DNA from: Datisca glomerata
Lineage: Eukaryota > Streptophyta > Magnoliopsida > Cucurbitales > Datiscaceae
DNA length: 64,000 nt
Assembly: GCA_003255025.1 (NCBI GenBank)
Contig: QANY01004802.1
Location: forward strand, 243,909-307,908
Reading direction: 5' to 3'
Shown here: positions 47,591-58,620 of the stretch, piece after piece
Numbering within the stretch: position 1 is the stretch's first letter
Layout of the letters: each line of letters opens with the position of its first letter
Program-made: the position numbers and the translations under genes
Notes under the pieces: generated by a model
What the model was told of the DNA's origin: nothing
What the model saw: the letters and a program-made list of their open reading frames with translations, nothing else
Databases searched by the model: none

Positions 47591-47745
47591 CTGTCAATCT
47601 TTGGGTAAAAACTGAAATCAGGTAATTACTGCATGCGCATAAAATGAAATCCAAATACTTGCAACATGGTAGTAGCAACAACTTTTGCACTGTAACTCAC
47701 TAACTATATTTAAATTGATCTAAGTAACTATGTTTCTCATTCAGT

Positions 47746-47762
47746 CCTCATCAATGACACTA
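47746..47762 (-). other. Degenerate primer-binding site of Athila-like element
   Basis: On minus, TAGTGTCATTGATGAGG lies seven bases after the end of the 5' LTR. It lines up with TGGCGCCGTTGCCGGGG, the site typical of Athila elements. Most differences are G-to-A or C-to-T at CpG or CpNpG positions, as expected after long methylation. Confidence 0.7.
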
Positions 47763-48519
47763 AAATCTTGTTGTGTGTGATATGTACGTAAGTGCACGTG
47801 TCATTAACAAGTAATAAAATGATAAATGAGTGTTATTCTCCACAAGGATTGATGAAAAACAAGACAATTAATCAGATCAAATTTAATTCTAATTGGAGCA
47901 GAGTAACAATAATAGTTTTGAGTTTAATTAATCTAAAGAATAAAATAAAGAGTATTAATCTAAGTGAAGTAATTGAGAGCAACATTTGTAGAATATTGAG
48001 AACAAAATAGAGTAACACATATGTATTCGATGGTGAAATGAGGTAGGATGGTTAAGTCCCCTTATTATTAATATTCCTAATCAAATATGTTCAATCTGCT
48101 ACAACTTCTATTAGCATTAACCCCAACTCATCATGTGCAATAAATTTCTATCCTGACATCCATTAACTCTAATCTTAATTAACTTATTCCTAAGCTAATG
48201 TGAGAATATAATTACTTATCATACGTTCCCGTTGATTAGTTTACAAGGTGAACATATATGCCTATATTCCTCACTATATATGCGTATATTCCTCACTAAA
48301 TACATAGATCTATAAGATGCAAGTATCAAGTATCATTCAAGCTAATTCCATTAGATTAGACCCTTCTAGTATTCAACCCAACTTATATCTTACTAAGGAT
48401 TTCCAATCAGTAATAAGAATGAGCATTAAATAACCTTGAATAAAATGCTATTAAGAAATGGAAAAATTGAACTTCGTTAATTTGGAATAAAAACATTAAA
48501 GTTCATTAACCATACTAGA

Positions 48520-48545
48520 TTAAGAAATGGAAAAATTGAACTTCG
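48520..48545. repeat. 26-bp templated filler at the mitochondrial junction
   Basis: The 26 bases from TTAAG to CTTCG here repeat exactly those at 48451-48476 in the same LTR. The copied piece starts at TTAAG, which is also the LTR sequence at the break (left LTR: ACTTAAGAG), and runs straight into mitochondrial sequence at 48546. Confidence 0.93.
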
Positions 48546-49045
48546 CACGCCCGGCACACATGTTTTGGCCTTGTGTGTCCATAACTCAAAATAGGTGACC
48601 TAACGGCCGCCACCCGACTAAACATACCAATAGTCACCAGATTCATATGGGCTACTGAGGAGTAAGCAATGATCTTCTTAAGATCGATCTGTCTTGAAGT
48701 GTTCAAGGAAGTATATATTATAGCAATAGTGCTTAAAGTATAAATGAAAGGAGTGGAACGAAGTGTCGCTTTAGGAAACATGAGTATTGAAAATCTTAAA
48801 AACCCGTGGGTTCCCAATTTTAAAGGAATTCCTGCCAAGATGACAGATCCTGCCGTAGGTGCCTCTACATGAGCTTCGGGTAACCAAATATGAACAGGTA
48901 CCATAGGCACTTTGACGGCGAAAGAGGTGAAAGAAGCAATCCATAGAAAGATTTGGCGCCACTCACTAAATTCTATGGTTTCCTCAGGAACATTTCTAAT
49001 GGGGAGAAGGCAAGCTAAAGAATACCTTAAGGACCAAGCAGCCAA
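48546..49045 (-). pseudogene. nad4: Mitochondrial nad4 exon fragment plus intron start
   Basis: On minus the frame reads [60 protein letters not shown], then [20 protein letters not shown] and TIGMFS. This is NADH dehydrogenase subunit 4, a membrane subunit of respiratory complex I, with its proton-channel helix residues. After GMFSR the sequence GTGGCGGCCGTTAGGTCACC has a group II intron start (GTGYG-like), so the source was mitochondrial DNA rather than edited, spliced cDNA. It has no initiation codon of its own, no presequence and no second half, so it is a dead insert. Confidence 0.93.
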
Positions 49046-49398
49046 CTCAAGAGGTTACCATCACTCCGGATCAAATTAATGCAGTTCAAGCACATCAGAA
49101 TGCACAGAGACAAAAGAGCATTAAGGAAATGGGGTTAGCAGTGAAAGAAAGAGCCCGACATTCATTTCTTCATTCATATTCATAGCTTAGTCTACTAAAA
49201 GAGGTACCGTGGTAATTATAGGACATCTCTGATCGTTCACCTCTAATGTGACACGTTCCCTCCCAGTTATATGATCAACGGGATCAGTCGGCTAGAGAGC
49301 GAGGCTTTTTTTTTCTTCCGGGGAGGTTTTTTTATTGGAAAAAGAGGGTGCCCGGGTTATAGAAAGGGAAGGCAGAGGTAGTACTTTGAATAGTGAAG
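48546..49398. other. Nuclear mitochondrial DNA insert (NUMT)
   Basis: About 850 bp of foreign sequence inside the LTR. The left 490 bp are plant mitochondrial nad4 (see next entry). The right part (49040-49398) is less AT-rich, has no ORF I recognise, and contains GCCCGGGTTATAGAAAGGGA-like words and GA-rich tracts common in plant mitochondrial spacers. I infer, but cannot show, that it is also mitochondrial. It may come from a different part of that genome, since nad4 homology stops near 48990. Confidence 0.85.
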
Positions 49399-50442
49399 AG
49401 CTTAAGAGCAAATTCAAATACAACCATAGCCATTGTCAAGCTTACAAGAATAGAGTTTAGAGAAGAAGATACACTAAATTAAAGATGGGCAAAGATAAAA
49501 ATAGAGTGAAGAATAAATGAATATCCTCCCCCTTTGTCTTCTTCCTTGCATCATTTCTTACTTTTTCTGTCCTTTTCCTTCCTTTCTTTGTAAAATATTC
49601 CCTAATTCTAAGTAAAGGTGTCGGCTCTTTATCCTAGAAGGTGTACTTTCTATTAATGGAGACTCAAAATTAGGGCTTTAAATTCCAGAAGAGACACTTG
49701 TCAAGCAACAACCAAACGGGAACCATAGGGAAAATGCGCTATCTGGATAACTAACTTTTGGGGCGCATGAGCATTTCTTTCTTTTTTAGCGCCAGCTGGA
49801 CTAAATGACAAATCCATGCCATGTGTGCATCTGTGCTGCCATAGCGATATAGATTTCCATGCTGCAGCATCATCTTTAGTGATTGCCCTTCCAAGAATCC
49901 TTTCACAAAAATACATCATTATACTTAAATTGCCCAAAATCTACCAATTAAGCTAGAAAGTCAGTTAAACATGAAAATGCAAGGATAACTCTAAATTCTT
50001 ATCAAAATCCAGTGCAATGTCTTTCCAAAATTGACTTAGAATTGGCAAAGGTCGTAGAGACCAGTTGGAGCAAGCTGATCCAACTTGTGACGCTGGCAAA
50101 CATCTCAATTTTTATATACTCTTTTACTTGCTTTCACATGCCTTCCTAATAAAAAGTAGAACGAACTCTTTGCAAAGTTTTTGAAAGCCTTCGTGTGTGT
50201 CGGCATGAAATTGCCCAATTATATCCATAATAAGAGAAAAATCATTAGCTGATTAAATTTTTTCTTTAAAGAAAAGGATAACATTTTGGAAGTTCCAAGG
50301 ATCTACCTACAACCTTCCCTTCCTTGACTAGTTGTACTAATCTTTGAAGAGTTAAATTTTCTTGAATTTCACTCTCAATTGCTTTCACCCAATTTGGAAT
50401 GGGTTGGGAGATAGCCAAAACTTCAGCTCTAACTTCTTCCTT

Positions 50443-50625
50443 TCATGATAGTGCATCTGCTACAATATTATCCTTCCCTTTCTTGTAGACAATGACAAAA
50501 TCAAAGCCCATCAACTTGTAAAGCCATCTTTGTTGGGATGTAGTTGTAATCCTTTGGTTCCATAGGTGTTTAAGGCTTTGCTGATTAGTATATACCACAA
50601 AATTTCCCCCAAGTATGCTAGCCAT
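50443..50625 (-). pseudogene. Chromovirus RNase H fragment
   Basis: Reads GGNFVVYTNQQSLKHLWNQR, then TTTSQQRWLYKLMGFDFVIV, then YKKGKDNIVADALS. In family members the first block is F.V.TDHQSL, so the catalytic Asp of YTD is replaced by Asn here. The end block leads normally into the integrase linker. Confidence 0.88.
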
Positions 50626-50899
50626 TTCTGTACAGCTAACACAAGTACTAATATGTGTTTTTCATAATTAGAAAGAAAGAGATTTTTACCTTGAAGGGCA
50701 TGGCTGTAAAAAGCAATATGCGACCCCTACCTTAAGACTGCTCCAACTCCCCTGCATTCGAGATAACATGGCCTAGTTATTTGACTTCTCCTTGGCCAAA
50801 TTGACTCTTTTCAAGCTTCACAGATAATTGATTAGCGTTTTATATTGAAAAGAAAAAATCCAAATGCTTCACATGTTCAGCTCAAGACTTGCTATATAT

Positions 50900-51420
50900 C
50901 AACATGTCAACCAAGAAAACAAGAACAAATTTTCTTAAATACCTCATTCATGAGTGCCTGAAAGGTTGGTGGTGCATATGTGAGCCCAAATGGCATTAAT
51001 AAAAATTCTAGTGGCCTTGGTGGGTTCTGAAAGCTGTCTTTTCCACATCATTGGGATGCATTTGAATCTGATGGTAGCGCATCCGGAGATAAGGTTTGGA
51101 AAATTGTTGCACCATGCAGTTCATCTAACAACTCATCAATTGAAGAAATTGGATTTATCCTTAATGGTAATTTTATTTAACTCTCGATAATCGACATTCA
51201 TTCTCTAGGATCCATCACGTTTCTTCACCAAAATTACCGGGGAAGAATATGACTGTTGCTGGTACAAATTACACCAGATGAAAGCAACCCATTTACTAAT
51301 CTTTGAATTTATGATTTTAGAGAATGTAGATATCTGTAAGGTCAGATAAAGACTGGTCCTTTTCTTGGAAATAATGTAATTTAGGATCTTATGAACACCT
51401 CGGAGGGAGCCCATTCGGCA
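50900..51420 (-). pseudogene. Chromovirus reverse transcriptase fragment
   Basis: Blocks in order on minus: QQQSYSSPVILVKKRDGS (51270-51205), then NVDYRELNKITIKD-like (51190), ELHGATIFQ (about 51110), and FLLMPFGLTYAPPTFQALMN (about 50960). The FVDD block falls where the sequence reads ICSCFLG-like in a shifted frame near 50910. Broken throughout. Confidence 0.82.
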
Positions 51421-52609
51421 TATATATTACATCTTTGTACCTTTGAAGAAGCGTCTGCACTTGGGGAGGAATATTTTACCATCTTCGTTGTCTGGTGATG
51501 ATGTTATGGAGCATGATTACAACGGATCCCATCTTTTTGCCTTCTTGCATCATGTTCAATTTAATTCAAGTCAGCAATTTTGTTGTCTAGATTAGACCAT
51601 CCTTGTAACGCTACATCTTTGTTGTTGACATTGAAGCACATCTATAGCTTAGAAAACTCTTATAGAATAGGTCCCAATGTACATAGCCATTGAGTTGTAA
51701 AATCACCTCACAACCCTTCAAGGTATGTAAAAATAAATGTGTAGAGGTGATCGTTGCAAATTATGGGAAACATTTTTACATTTACCTTTGCTTGCTAATG
51801 TTTCTCCAAATGCACCATTACAGTGAGAAATTTTGAGCGTCTCCTCTAGCTAATCTACAAGTTGACAATCTTCTTCCATCACAATACTCTCCATCCTCTT
51901 CATTTAAGCAGGCTTCAATGATAAATAATTCCTAACAACAATGTCCAGGCTTGAATTTCTCATCATAGCAATAACAAAGCCCTTTAGTTCTACTTTCTTG
52001 TAGCTCTGTAGTTGACAATTTCCTAACCAGAGTGGACATTTTATTCTTGTGAGAAAAATTATGAAGCGGGGACATGCTTTTTATGTTGTAGAATTGACCC
52101 TCCTTTGAGATAAATTTCTCACATCATATAATTGAGCTAATCTAATTGCTTCAGACAATGTTGTGGGTCTCCCTACCTACACATCAGCTCGTATTTAATC
52201 ACGTAAACCACTAACAAAACAACTTACTTGTCGAACTTGTGGAGTTGACTGACTTTTGCAAGTAATTTCTCACATTGAGTTTGATCGTCTTGTACGGAGC
52301 CAAGTTGCTGCAATGTTGTTAGTTCGCCAATAAAATCACAAAATTGATTAAGGCCAAAATGAGAAAGCAGACCTTGTTTAAATCCATTCCAGGAACAAGA
52401 AGCGACTTCATGTTTCATAAATTGGTACCATAGCTGAGCATCACCTTCAAGATGAAAGGATGTTAATTATACTCTGTCATCTTCTTGAGTCTCTTGGAAT
52501 TAAAAAATTTGTCCAGCACGACATAACCAACTATTTAGGTCCTCTCCTCCATCGAAGTGAGGAAAATCAAGCTTCACAAGCTTTGGAATGTAAGAATTAC
52601 ATGACCCAG

Positions 52610-52996
52610 CACTACAACATAAAATGTTTTTTACAGGGGGCAAAAACCGGTGTAAAAGACATTTTACAGCATTGAAAAACCCTGTTTTTCCGGACGCTGT
52701 AATAGACCCACAATTTTTTGCAGGGTTTAGGAACTCCTGTAAAAGACCTGGCATTTTATGGGGATCTTTGCCTTTGTAAAAAGTCAGGTCTTTTATAGGA
52801 CCCCTGTAAAAAATCAAGTCTTTATAGGGTTCTTTACCCCTATAATAAATAAGGTATTTTACATGAGTCTTTGTCCTCTATAAAAAGTTTGGTGTTCTAT
52901 GAAAAATCTTGTATTTTATAGCATTTTCTACCCCTATAAAAAGTCAAGTCTTTTACAAGGTTTTGTCCTTATAAAATATTCTTTTTTATAGTAGTG
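52610..52996. mobile_element. CACTA-like MITE (~387 bp)
   Basis: Left end CACTACAACATAAAATG and right end TTTTTTATAGTAGTG are imperfect inverted repeats with CACTAC termini. The inside is made of repeated words TTTACAGGGG..., GTAAAAGAC and AGTCAGGTCTTTTATAGG at 20-60 base intervals, like CACTA subterminal repeats. It is too small to code. No clear 3-bp target duplication is seen (CAG left, GTA right). It sits at the truncated gag end of the chromovirus. Confidence 0.72.
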
Positions 52997-54328
52997 GTAG
53001 ACCGCTATTAAATTCTACTCATGTAGATTTTAATACACCTGTAAGAAATGACATTTCATTCTAAAATTAAAATGTACTCATATATAAAAAGAAAACTCTA
53101 AATAATATATATATATATATATTCTTACAAGTATTNGTTTCTACTTAAAGTCATCTAAAATATGATTTACAAGTACGAAAAAATTACTAATTCAAATAGC
53201 GTCACGTCTCTTCCAACATGTTCCAACCAAAAGAAGTCGTGTCTCATAAAATGAGCTTTCCTTCCATCATTTATGATGTGGGCCTGCAAAAGGCAGAAAG
53301 TACAAAAAACACAGAAGAATAGGTCAAAAAAGCAGTTCATAAAGAAAATTTAGTAAAGGAATTTCTCTATTGCTATCTAATCTCCTGCAAGGACGTACAA
53401 AATCAAAGTCTAGAAAGAGGATAAAGAGTGCATGACAGATTGTGAAATGCACACGAGTGAGAAGCAGAGGAAGGTCTTTGTCATTAGAGAGTGCATAGTG
53501 AGAAGGTGAATGGAAACTGAGACACCTACGTTCAGATCTATTCTGTTGATCTCTCTAGTAGAGTTTATGTAGTAAGAATTCTTATAAATAGTTGAAATAA
53601 ATACTTAAATAGCTAGTTCATCTATTGCATCTAATGATCTACTATTCACGGTGTTTCCACTTTATAACTATGGTTAGTGTCGATCTTCATGGAAAATGTG
53701 GAGATTGCAAAGTCAGACATGACAAACTTCTGCCTGCCTAACAATTCAACTCAAAATAATATAAAGACAAACTCAAGGCTCTTATCAACTAGTCCTTTAT
53801 TTGAAATAAGCAACAAAATAAAGACACATTTGTTAGGGTCGGTTGATTTTAAAATGAATTAAAAATAATGGGTGAAATATAAAAAAAAATTCAATTAACT
53901 TATTTAATCAAGTCTCGAATAGGAGGGAGTTTAGACTTGATCCCCTAATAGGCTCTCCATCTTGTGATGATAGTGGATGAGTCATCTTAGCCTTGGTCTT
54001 AATGTTGGCCTGAGGCTAGAACCTGCCAAGGTCATTTATGATGGGTAGGTGGAGCTTATGTTTAACAACGACCCCTCAGACCCCAACCTATATAGCGTAC
54101 TAGATAGGTCAATAGACATATGCCCCTCTATGTAAATGTCTTGTTATAGGTCATTCAGCCTATGTTATGGGCTTGCATTGAGCTCAATCTTGTGATTGTG
54201 TACTTTGAACTAAGCCGGGTTTTGACCCTCTACAGGTGTCACACCATTGTCAATTTGATAATTTTAGGATCACCTCGTTCTTATTTTTTGTTCTTGGAAA
54301 AAAACATCAAGCAATGCTTAGCGACTCT
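52997..54328. other. Intergenic, nothing recognised
   Basis: Contains a short (TA)n run at 53108-53122 and an N at 53136. Short ORFs only, none with a recognisable domain. Confidence 0.45.
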
Positions 54329-55983
54329 TGTAACACCCCCACCTATACCTTGTATCTGAGAATTTCTGCATTGACAAAATTCCTTCGAGCATTTTTCATG
54401 TTTTTCAAGCTTCGAGATCCGAATCACGCACTTGAACTTTAAGAACAATTTGCGATTTCATCCACCAACAATCACCTGTTAATTTCAAAAATATATCTCA
54501 CGAGAATTGAGTATAAGAATTTGAGTGTGCGCTCTAAAAATGATTGAAGAAGAAAAATCAAAATTTTTTTTTTCAATATAATTTTCAGCGGCAATAGGGA
54601 GGGAGAGGAAAATGTGTTTTTTTTTTCTCTTTTACTTTGTTGACAAGCAACTGTATCTAATCCAATATCTATCTGCAATCAAATTACAATTAGATATTGA
54701 TAAAATATAATTTTTGATATTTACATATATACACATATATTTTTTAAATTTCTAAAAATTCACCCCATAGATTCCTATTTGCCAAAATTGTAATATTCAC
54801 TAGAGTTTGAGTTGTATCGAGATTCATCAATCGAATTGATAAATTTAATTTACCATTATCAATTAGTTAATTAATTTATTTGTATTTACTAATTATCTAA
54901 TAATTAGAAAATAATAAACTAATTAATTTTAATACATATTCTCATGAGTTATTTTTTAAACCGAATGGTCTCATATGAATAAAGCTAAAGATTCAAATGC
55001 CCGGTGAATTTATCTCCATAAACTCCTGACTTATTTAATCTGGATATCGTACGACTCCACTATAAATTTGATGCCAAATCAACTCTCGATTCATGCACTT
55101 TTTTTATGTAGGTGTAAATAAACCATTTTTATTTTCGCTATCCAAATAATATTTTAACATAATAACCATTATAAATATCAGTAATAAGAGCAGAATATAA
55201 AAATACTGTTTTACCCATCTTGTTATTATTTTCTGAATTCTTTTATTGACTGTGAATAAGAGAGACATAATAGTGAATTGTCTCGTACAACTCACAAGTC
55301 TTAATCAATGACCCAATTCATTGAATAACTGGCCAGGTTAATTTATTCACACACCCATCAATAAAGTATAAAGTGATTGTTACTTTCGCAATCCAACCAC
55401 GAATTTCTATATATGTGAATCACGTAACTCCAACTTAATTAAATTACAATCCCAACAGTTGATGTATTGCCCGCCAATTCAAACTCACTATTTGACATAT
55501 CAAATATTGTAACTAACTAAGTCAAGCTACGTATTCACCTCAAGATTAAGATAATTATGAAAATACCCTTAAGGTGTAACAATTAGATTTAGAGCTAAGT
55601 AAACGGTTTTGGACTCTAAACTAATTTGTTATCGATCTATTCAACATGTTCATAACTTGTCTAAGTTAACCATTTGAGTCTCCACTCTCATGCTCTAAGA
55701 CTGGTATTCATTGGTTCAACTTAACAATCGTAATCAAATTCGATTGCCCAGTCGATCCTAAGACTGTGAATATCGTTCTAAACTTTCTCATAAGAGTTCG
55801 TCTAGAGACGACTCTGTCTTCACTCTTCGTTCGTGGATGAAAGTTCCAGGACTTGAGTAATTTATAAACACTCTTTAATAAAACTTTTAATTTATTCATA
55901 AGAATTCAATAATACTAATGTTTGAGAAATAACTAAATATAAAAAATAGTTATTACAAGCTACTTTACAGGTATATTTCAACA
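54329..55983 (-). repeat. Probable 3' LTR of copia element A (1655 bp)
   Basis: On minus it starts TGTTGAAATATACCTG directly after the polypurine tract AAGTGGGAGAT (55994-55984) and is taken to end at GGTGGGGGTGTTACA (54329), a common copia LTR ending. There is no second copy here to confirm the outer border. The inside is AT-rich and non-coding. Confidence 0.6.
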
Positions 55984-56099
55984 ATCTCCCACTTGGACTA
56001 AAGTAGGCGTGTACAATCTCTTATCCTCAAGCCGTCCAGGTGACCATAAAAAACTTTACTTCTTAAAGTCTTCATGAATGGATCTGTTAGGTTGTTTCG

Positions 56100-56690
56100 A
56101 AATATGCTTAACCACAACGTCTCCACACTAAACAATTTCTCTAATCAGGTGATATTTACATTCTATGTGTTTGGGTCTCTTATGGCTTCTAGATTCCTTA
56201 GACTTCGTAACAGCCTCATTGTTATCACAATAAAATCTAATGGGCTTGTCAGCATCTGGAACAACTTCCAGAGTCTTCAAGAATTTCATAAGCCATACAG
56301 CCTCCTTTTGCAGCTTCACAAGCTGCCACATATTCAGCTTCCATGGTAGAATCATGGATGCAAGATTTCTTGATACTTCTCCATACAACTGCTCTACCAT
56401 TCAGGATGAACATCGATCCCGAAGTGGACCTCCTAGAATCCTTGTTTGCTTGGAAATCAGAATCAGTATATCTGGTCATATTCAGGTTAGTACCTAGATA
56501 CACAAGTATGTAGTTCTTTGTTCTCCTTAGATACTTAAGAACATGCTTGAAGACATTCAAATGCTCGATTCCAGGATTAGATTGGAAATGACTCACCACG
56601 CCCACGATATAGCAAATGTCTGGCCTAGTGGAAAGCATCGCATACATGAGACTTCTTACGACTGAGACATAGAGAATCTTTCTCATATTT
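56100..56690 (-). pseudogene. Copia A RNase H remnant
   Basis: Reads VRSLMYAMLSTRPDICYIVG, VVSHFQSNPGIEHLNVFKHV, LKYLRRTKNYILVYLG, YTDSDFQANKDSRRSTSG, TMEAEYVAACEAAK, then after a frameshift NEAVTKSKESRSHKRPKHIE. The core is nearly complete; the C-terminus ends close to the polypurine tract. Confidence 0.9.
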
Positions 56691-56699
56691 CCTCTTCTT

Positions 56700-57440
56700 G
56701 AAGGGTCTTGGGAGACTGCTCCTTGGAGAGGCTGACTCCATGTCTAGAAGGAAAAAATCATTTCTTAAAGTTTGGTATACTGAAGCGATCCAACAACTTA
56801 TCAATATAAGATGTTTGAGACAATGCTAGTATTCTGTTCTTCTTATCTCGAAAGATCTGAATACCTAAGACAAATGCATCTTCTCCAAGGTCCTTCATAT
56901 CAAGTCAAATCTTGACATCAGATAATTTTCCCACATCATTCCCAATGAGATAAATATCATCTACGTACAAGATTAGAAAAATCACATTCCCTTTGTGTAT
57001 CAGCTTATACACACATGACTCGTCCAGTAATTGTTCAAAACCACAGTTCTTAATACTTTCATCGAAACTAATATTCTACGATCGTGACGATTGCTCTGCC
57101 CTCTTGGCCTTCCTTCATGAACCCGTCCGGTTGAGCCATATAAATGCGCTCATCAAGATTTCCATCAGAAATGTAGTCTTCAGGACCATTTGCCAGATTT
57201 CATAATCAAAGGCAGTACCAATGGACAAAAGGATTCGGATGGATTTAAGCATGGCCACCAGTGAGAAGGTATCCTCGTAGTCTATACCTTCTTTTTAGGT
57301 CTAGGCCTTCGCTACCAGCCTAGCTTTGAATGTCTCTACATTCCCATCCGAGCCTCTTTTCTTCTTATAGATCCATTTGCAACCTACGGGTTTTACCCCT
57401 TCAAGAAGATCTACAAGCTTCCAGACTTTGTTCGAGTACA
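56700..57440 (-). pseudogene. Copia A reverse transcriptase remnant
   Basis: On minus: KPVGCKWIYKKKRGSDGNVE (57390), KARLVAKA (57310), EGIDYEDTFSLVAMLKSIRI (57280), then FLILYVDDIYLIGNDVGKLS (about 56975) with YVDD intact, and MKDLGEDAFVLGIQIFRDKK (56900). Short frameshifts separate the blocks. Confidence 0.88.
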
Positions 57441-57449
57441 TCAAATGTA

Positions 57450-58620
57450 TCTAAGCATTCATGGCTTCTTGCCATAAGTTTGCTTCAAGACCAGCCATGA
57501 CCTCTAAGTAGGAGACAAGTTCATCAAGATCCTTATCTGAGACAGCTGTCAAAGCTTCTCCATAGGACATATACCTCTCAGGTTGTCTCACAACCCTCCC
57601 ACTATGTCGAGGCTCTGGGCTTTGGCTCCTGTAGTGGTTCATCCATTATTGAATCAGAAAAAAAATTTTAATTGAGGAGTCCGTGTCCTCCCACTTAATA
57701 ATTCCTCTAGCACAACTGTGCTTCTCGACTGTACACTTTTAATGTAATCTTCTTCAAGAAAATGAGCATTCATGCTAACGAATATTTTCTGGTCATTCGT
57801 GTTGTAAAAGTCATACCCCTTCGTTCCTTTAAGATATTCTACGAACATGTATAATTCTAAATGACTAGCCAACTTGCTTGTCTTCGACTTTAGAACATGT
57901 GCTAGGCACTCCCATATTTTAAAATGGTTAATAGATGACTTTCGTCCATATCATCTTTCATATGGTGTAACAGGCACAGCCTTCGACGAAACTTAGTTTA
58001 GAATATATGCCGCTGTTTCCAAGGCATATCTACAGAAGGAATCTTGGAGGGATAAGTAACACGTCATGGATCTAACCATATCCATCAGAGTTTGATTCCT
58101 TCTCTCCGACACATTATTTTGATGTGGCGTATCTGGTGTTATAAGCTGGGAAATAATACATTCTTCCTTAAAAAAGTTTTCAAACTCTCCTAGCAAGTAC
58201 TCACCACCATGATCATATTGTAGTGTTTTAACTTGTTCTTCTAATCGCTTTTCAACCAAGGCCTTATACTCTTTGGACTTTTCAAAGGTTTCAGACTTTT
58301 GATGCATTATATAAACATGCCTAAAACGTGAGTAGTCATCAGTGAAGGTTACAAAGTATTTATAACCTCTTCTTACTTGGATATTCAATGGCTCACAGAT
58401 GTCAGTATGTATGAGTTTAAGACATTGAGTGACTCTTCCACCTTATGCTGAAAAATGTCTCCTGATCATTTTGCCTTCGATGTAAGATTCACATATGGGT
58501 AGTGATCCCACACTTAAAGTTTGCAAATGACTATCTTTCATAAGTCTTTTAATCATGTCCAGGCTTATATGCTCAGGCGCAAGTGCCACAAATAATTAGA
58601 TCGGTTGAGTCATACTTCTA
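57450..58620 (-). pseudogene. Copia A integrase remnant
   Basis: Pre-integrase block WHLRLGHISLDMIKRLMK-like near 58570. Core at 58388-57993: RGYKYFVTFTDDYSRFRHVY, then EEQVKTLQYDHGGEYLLGEF with the second Asp, then TPDTPHQNNVSERRNQTLMD with the catalytic Glu. C-terminus at 57872-57654: GTKGYDFYNTNDQKIFVSMN and FLEEDYIKSVQSRSTVVLEE. The linker at 57642-57451 leads to RT. This C-terminal stretch is the source family of the fragment captured at 7866-7985. Confidence 0.9.

Larger units (their letters stand above)
37899..50003 (-). mobile_element. Athila-like Ty3/gypsy element, 12.1 kb
   Basis: 3' LTR at left (37899-39275) and 5' LTR at right (47769-50003, enlarged by a mitochondrial insertion). 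Order on minus is 5' LTR, degenerate primer site, gag, protease, RT, RNase H, integrase, an extra ORF with a Transposase_32-like (PF20167) domain, a long non-coding tract, polypurine tract TAGGGG, 3' LTR. That order, the gag motif VNYVGNFNR.N..YSNTYNPG and the RT start YLDGYSGYN are typical of Athila-type plant elements. Stops and frameshifts occur throughout. A 5-bp target duplication flanks it. Confidence 0.92.
47769..50003 (-). repeat. 5' LTR of Athila-like element, interrupted
   Basis: Matches 37899-39275 in two blocks, 47769-48524 and about 49399-50003, with foreign DNA between. Without the insertion it is about 1360 bp. About 27 bases of LTR present at 38588-38613 are missing at the insertion point. 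Confidence 0.9.
50004..52609 (-). mobile_element. Chromovirus (gypsy), 5' part: gag to integrase
   Basis: On minus from right to left: gag start VKLDFPHFDGGEDLNSWLCR (about 52575), capsid WNGFKQGLLSHFGLNQFCDF (52395), and nucleocapsid KGLCYCYDEKFKPGHCC (about 51975). RT follows with SPVILVKKRDGS (51240) and PFGLTYAPPTFQALMNEVF (about 50960). RNase H comes next with GNFVVYTNQQSLKHLWNQRI and KKGKDNIVADALS (50620-50443). The integrase zinc part is last (FHADTHEGFQK..., CDVCQRHKLDQLAPTG, 50200-50080). It stops at ALDF, which continues at IDRLP in 37898. Many stops. The 5' LTR and leader are missing: the gag start abuts the MITE at 52610. Confidence 0.88.

Noticed and set aside
48515..49045. A functional nuclear nad4 gene
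   Set aside because: It is only part of one exon plus intron start, with no presequence or promoter and with the last exons absent.
52500..52817. 105-codon minus ORF spanning gag and MITE
   Set aside because: It fuses chromovirus gag start with MITE repeats across their junction; the gag part is annotated and the rest is non-coding repeat.
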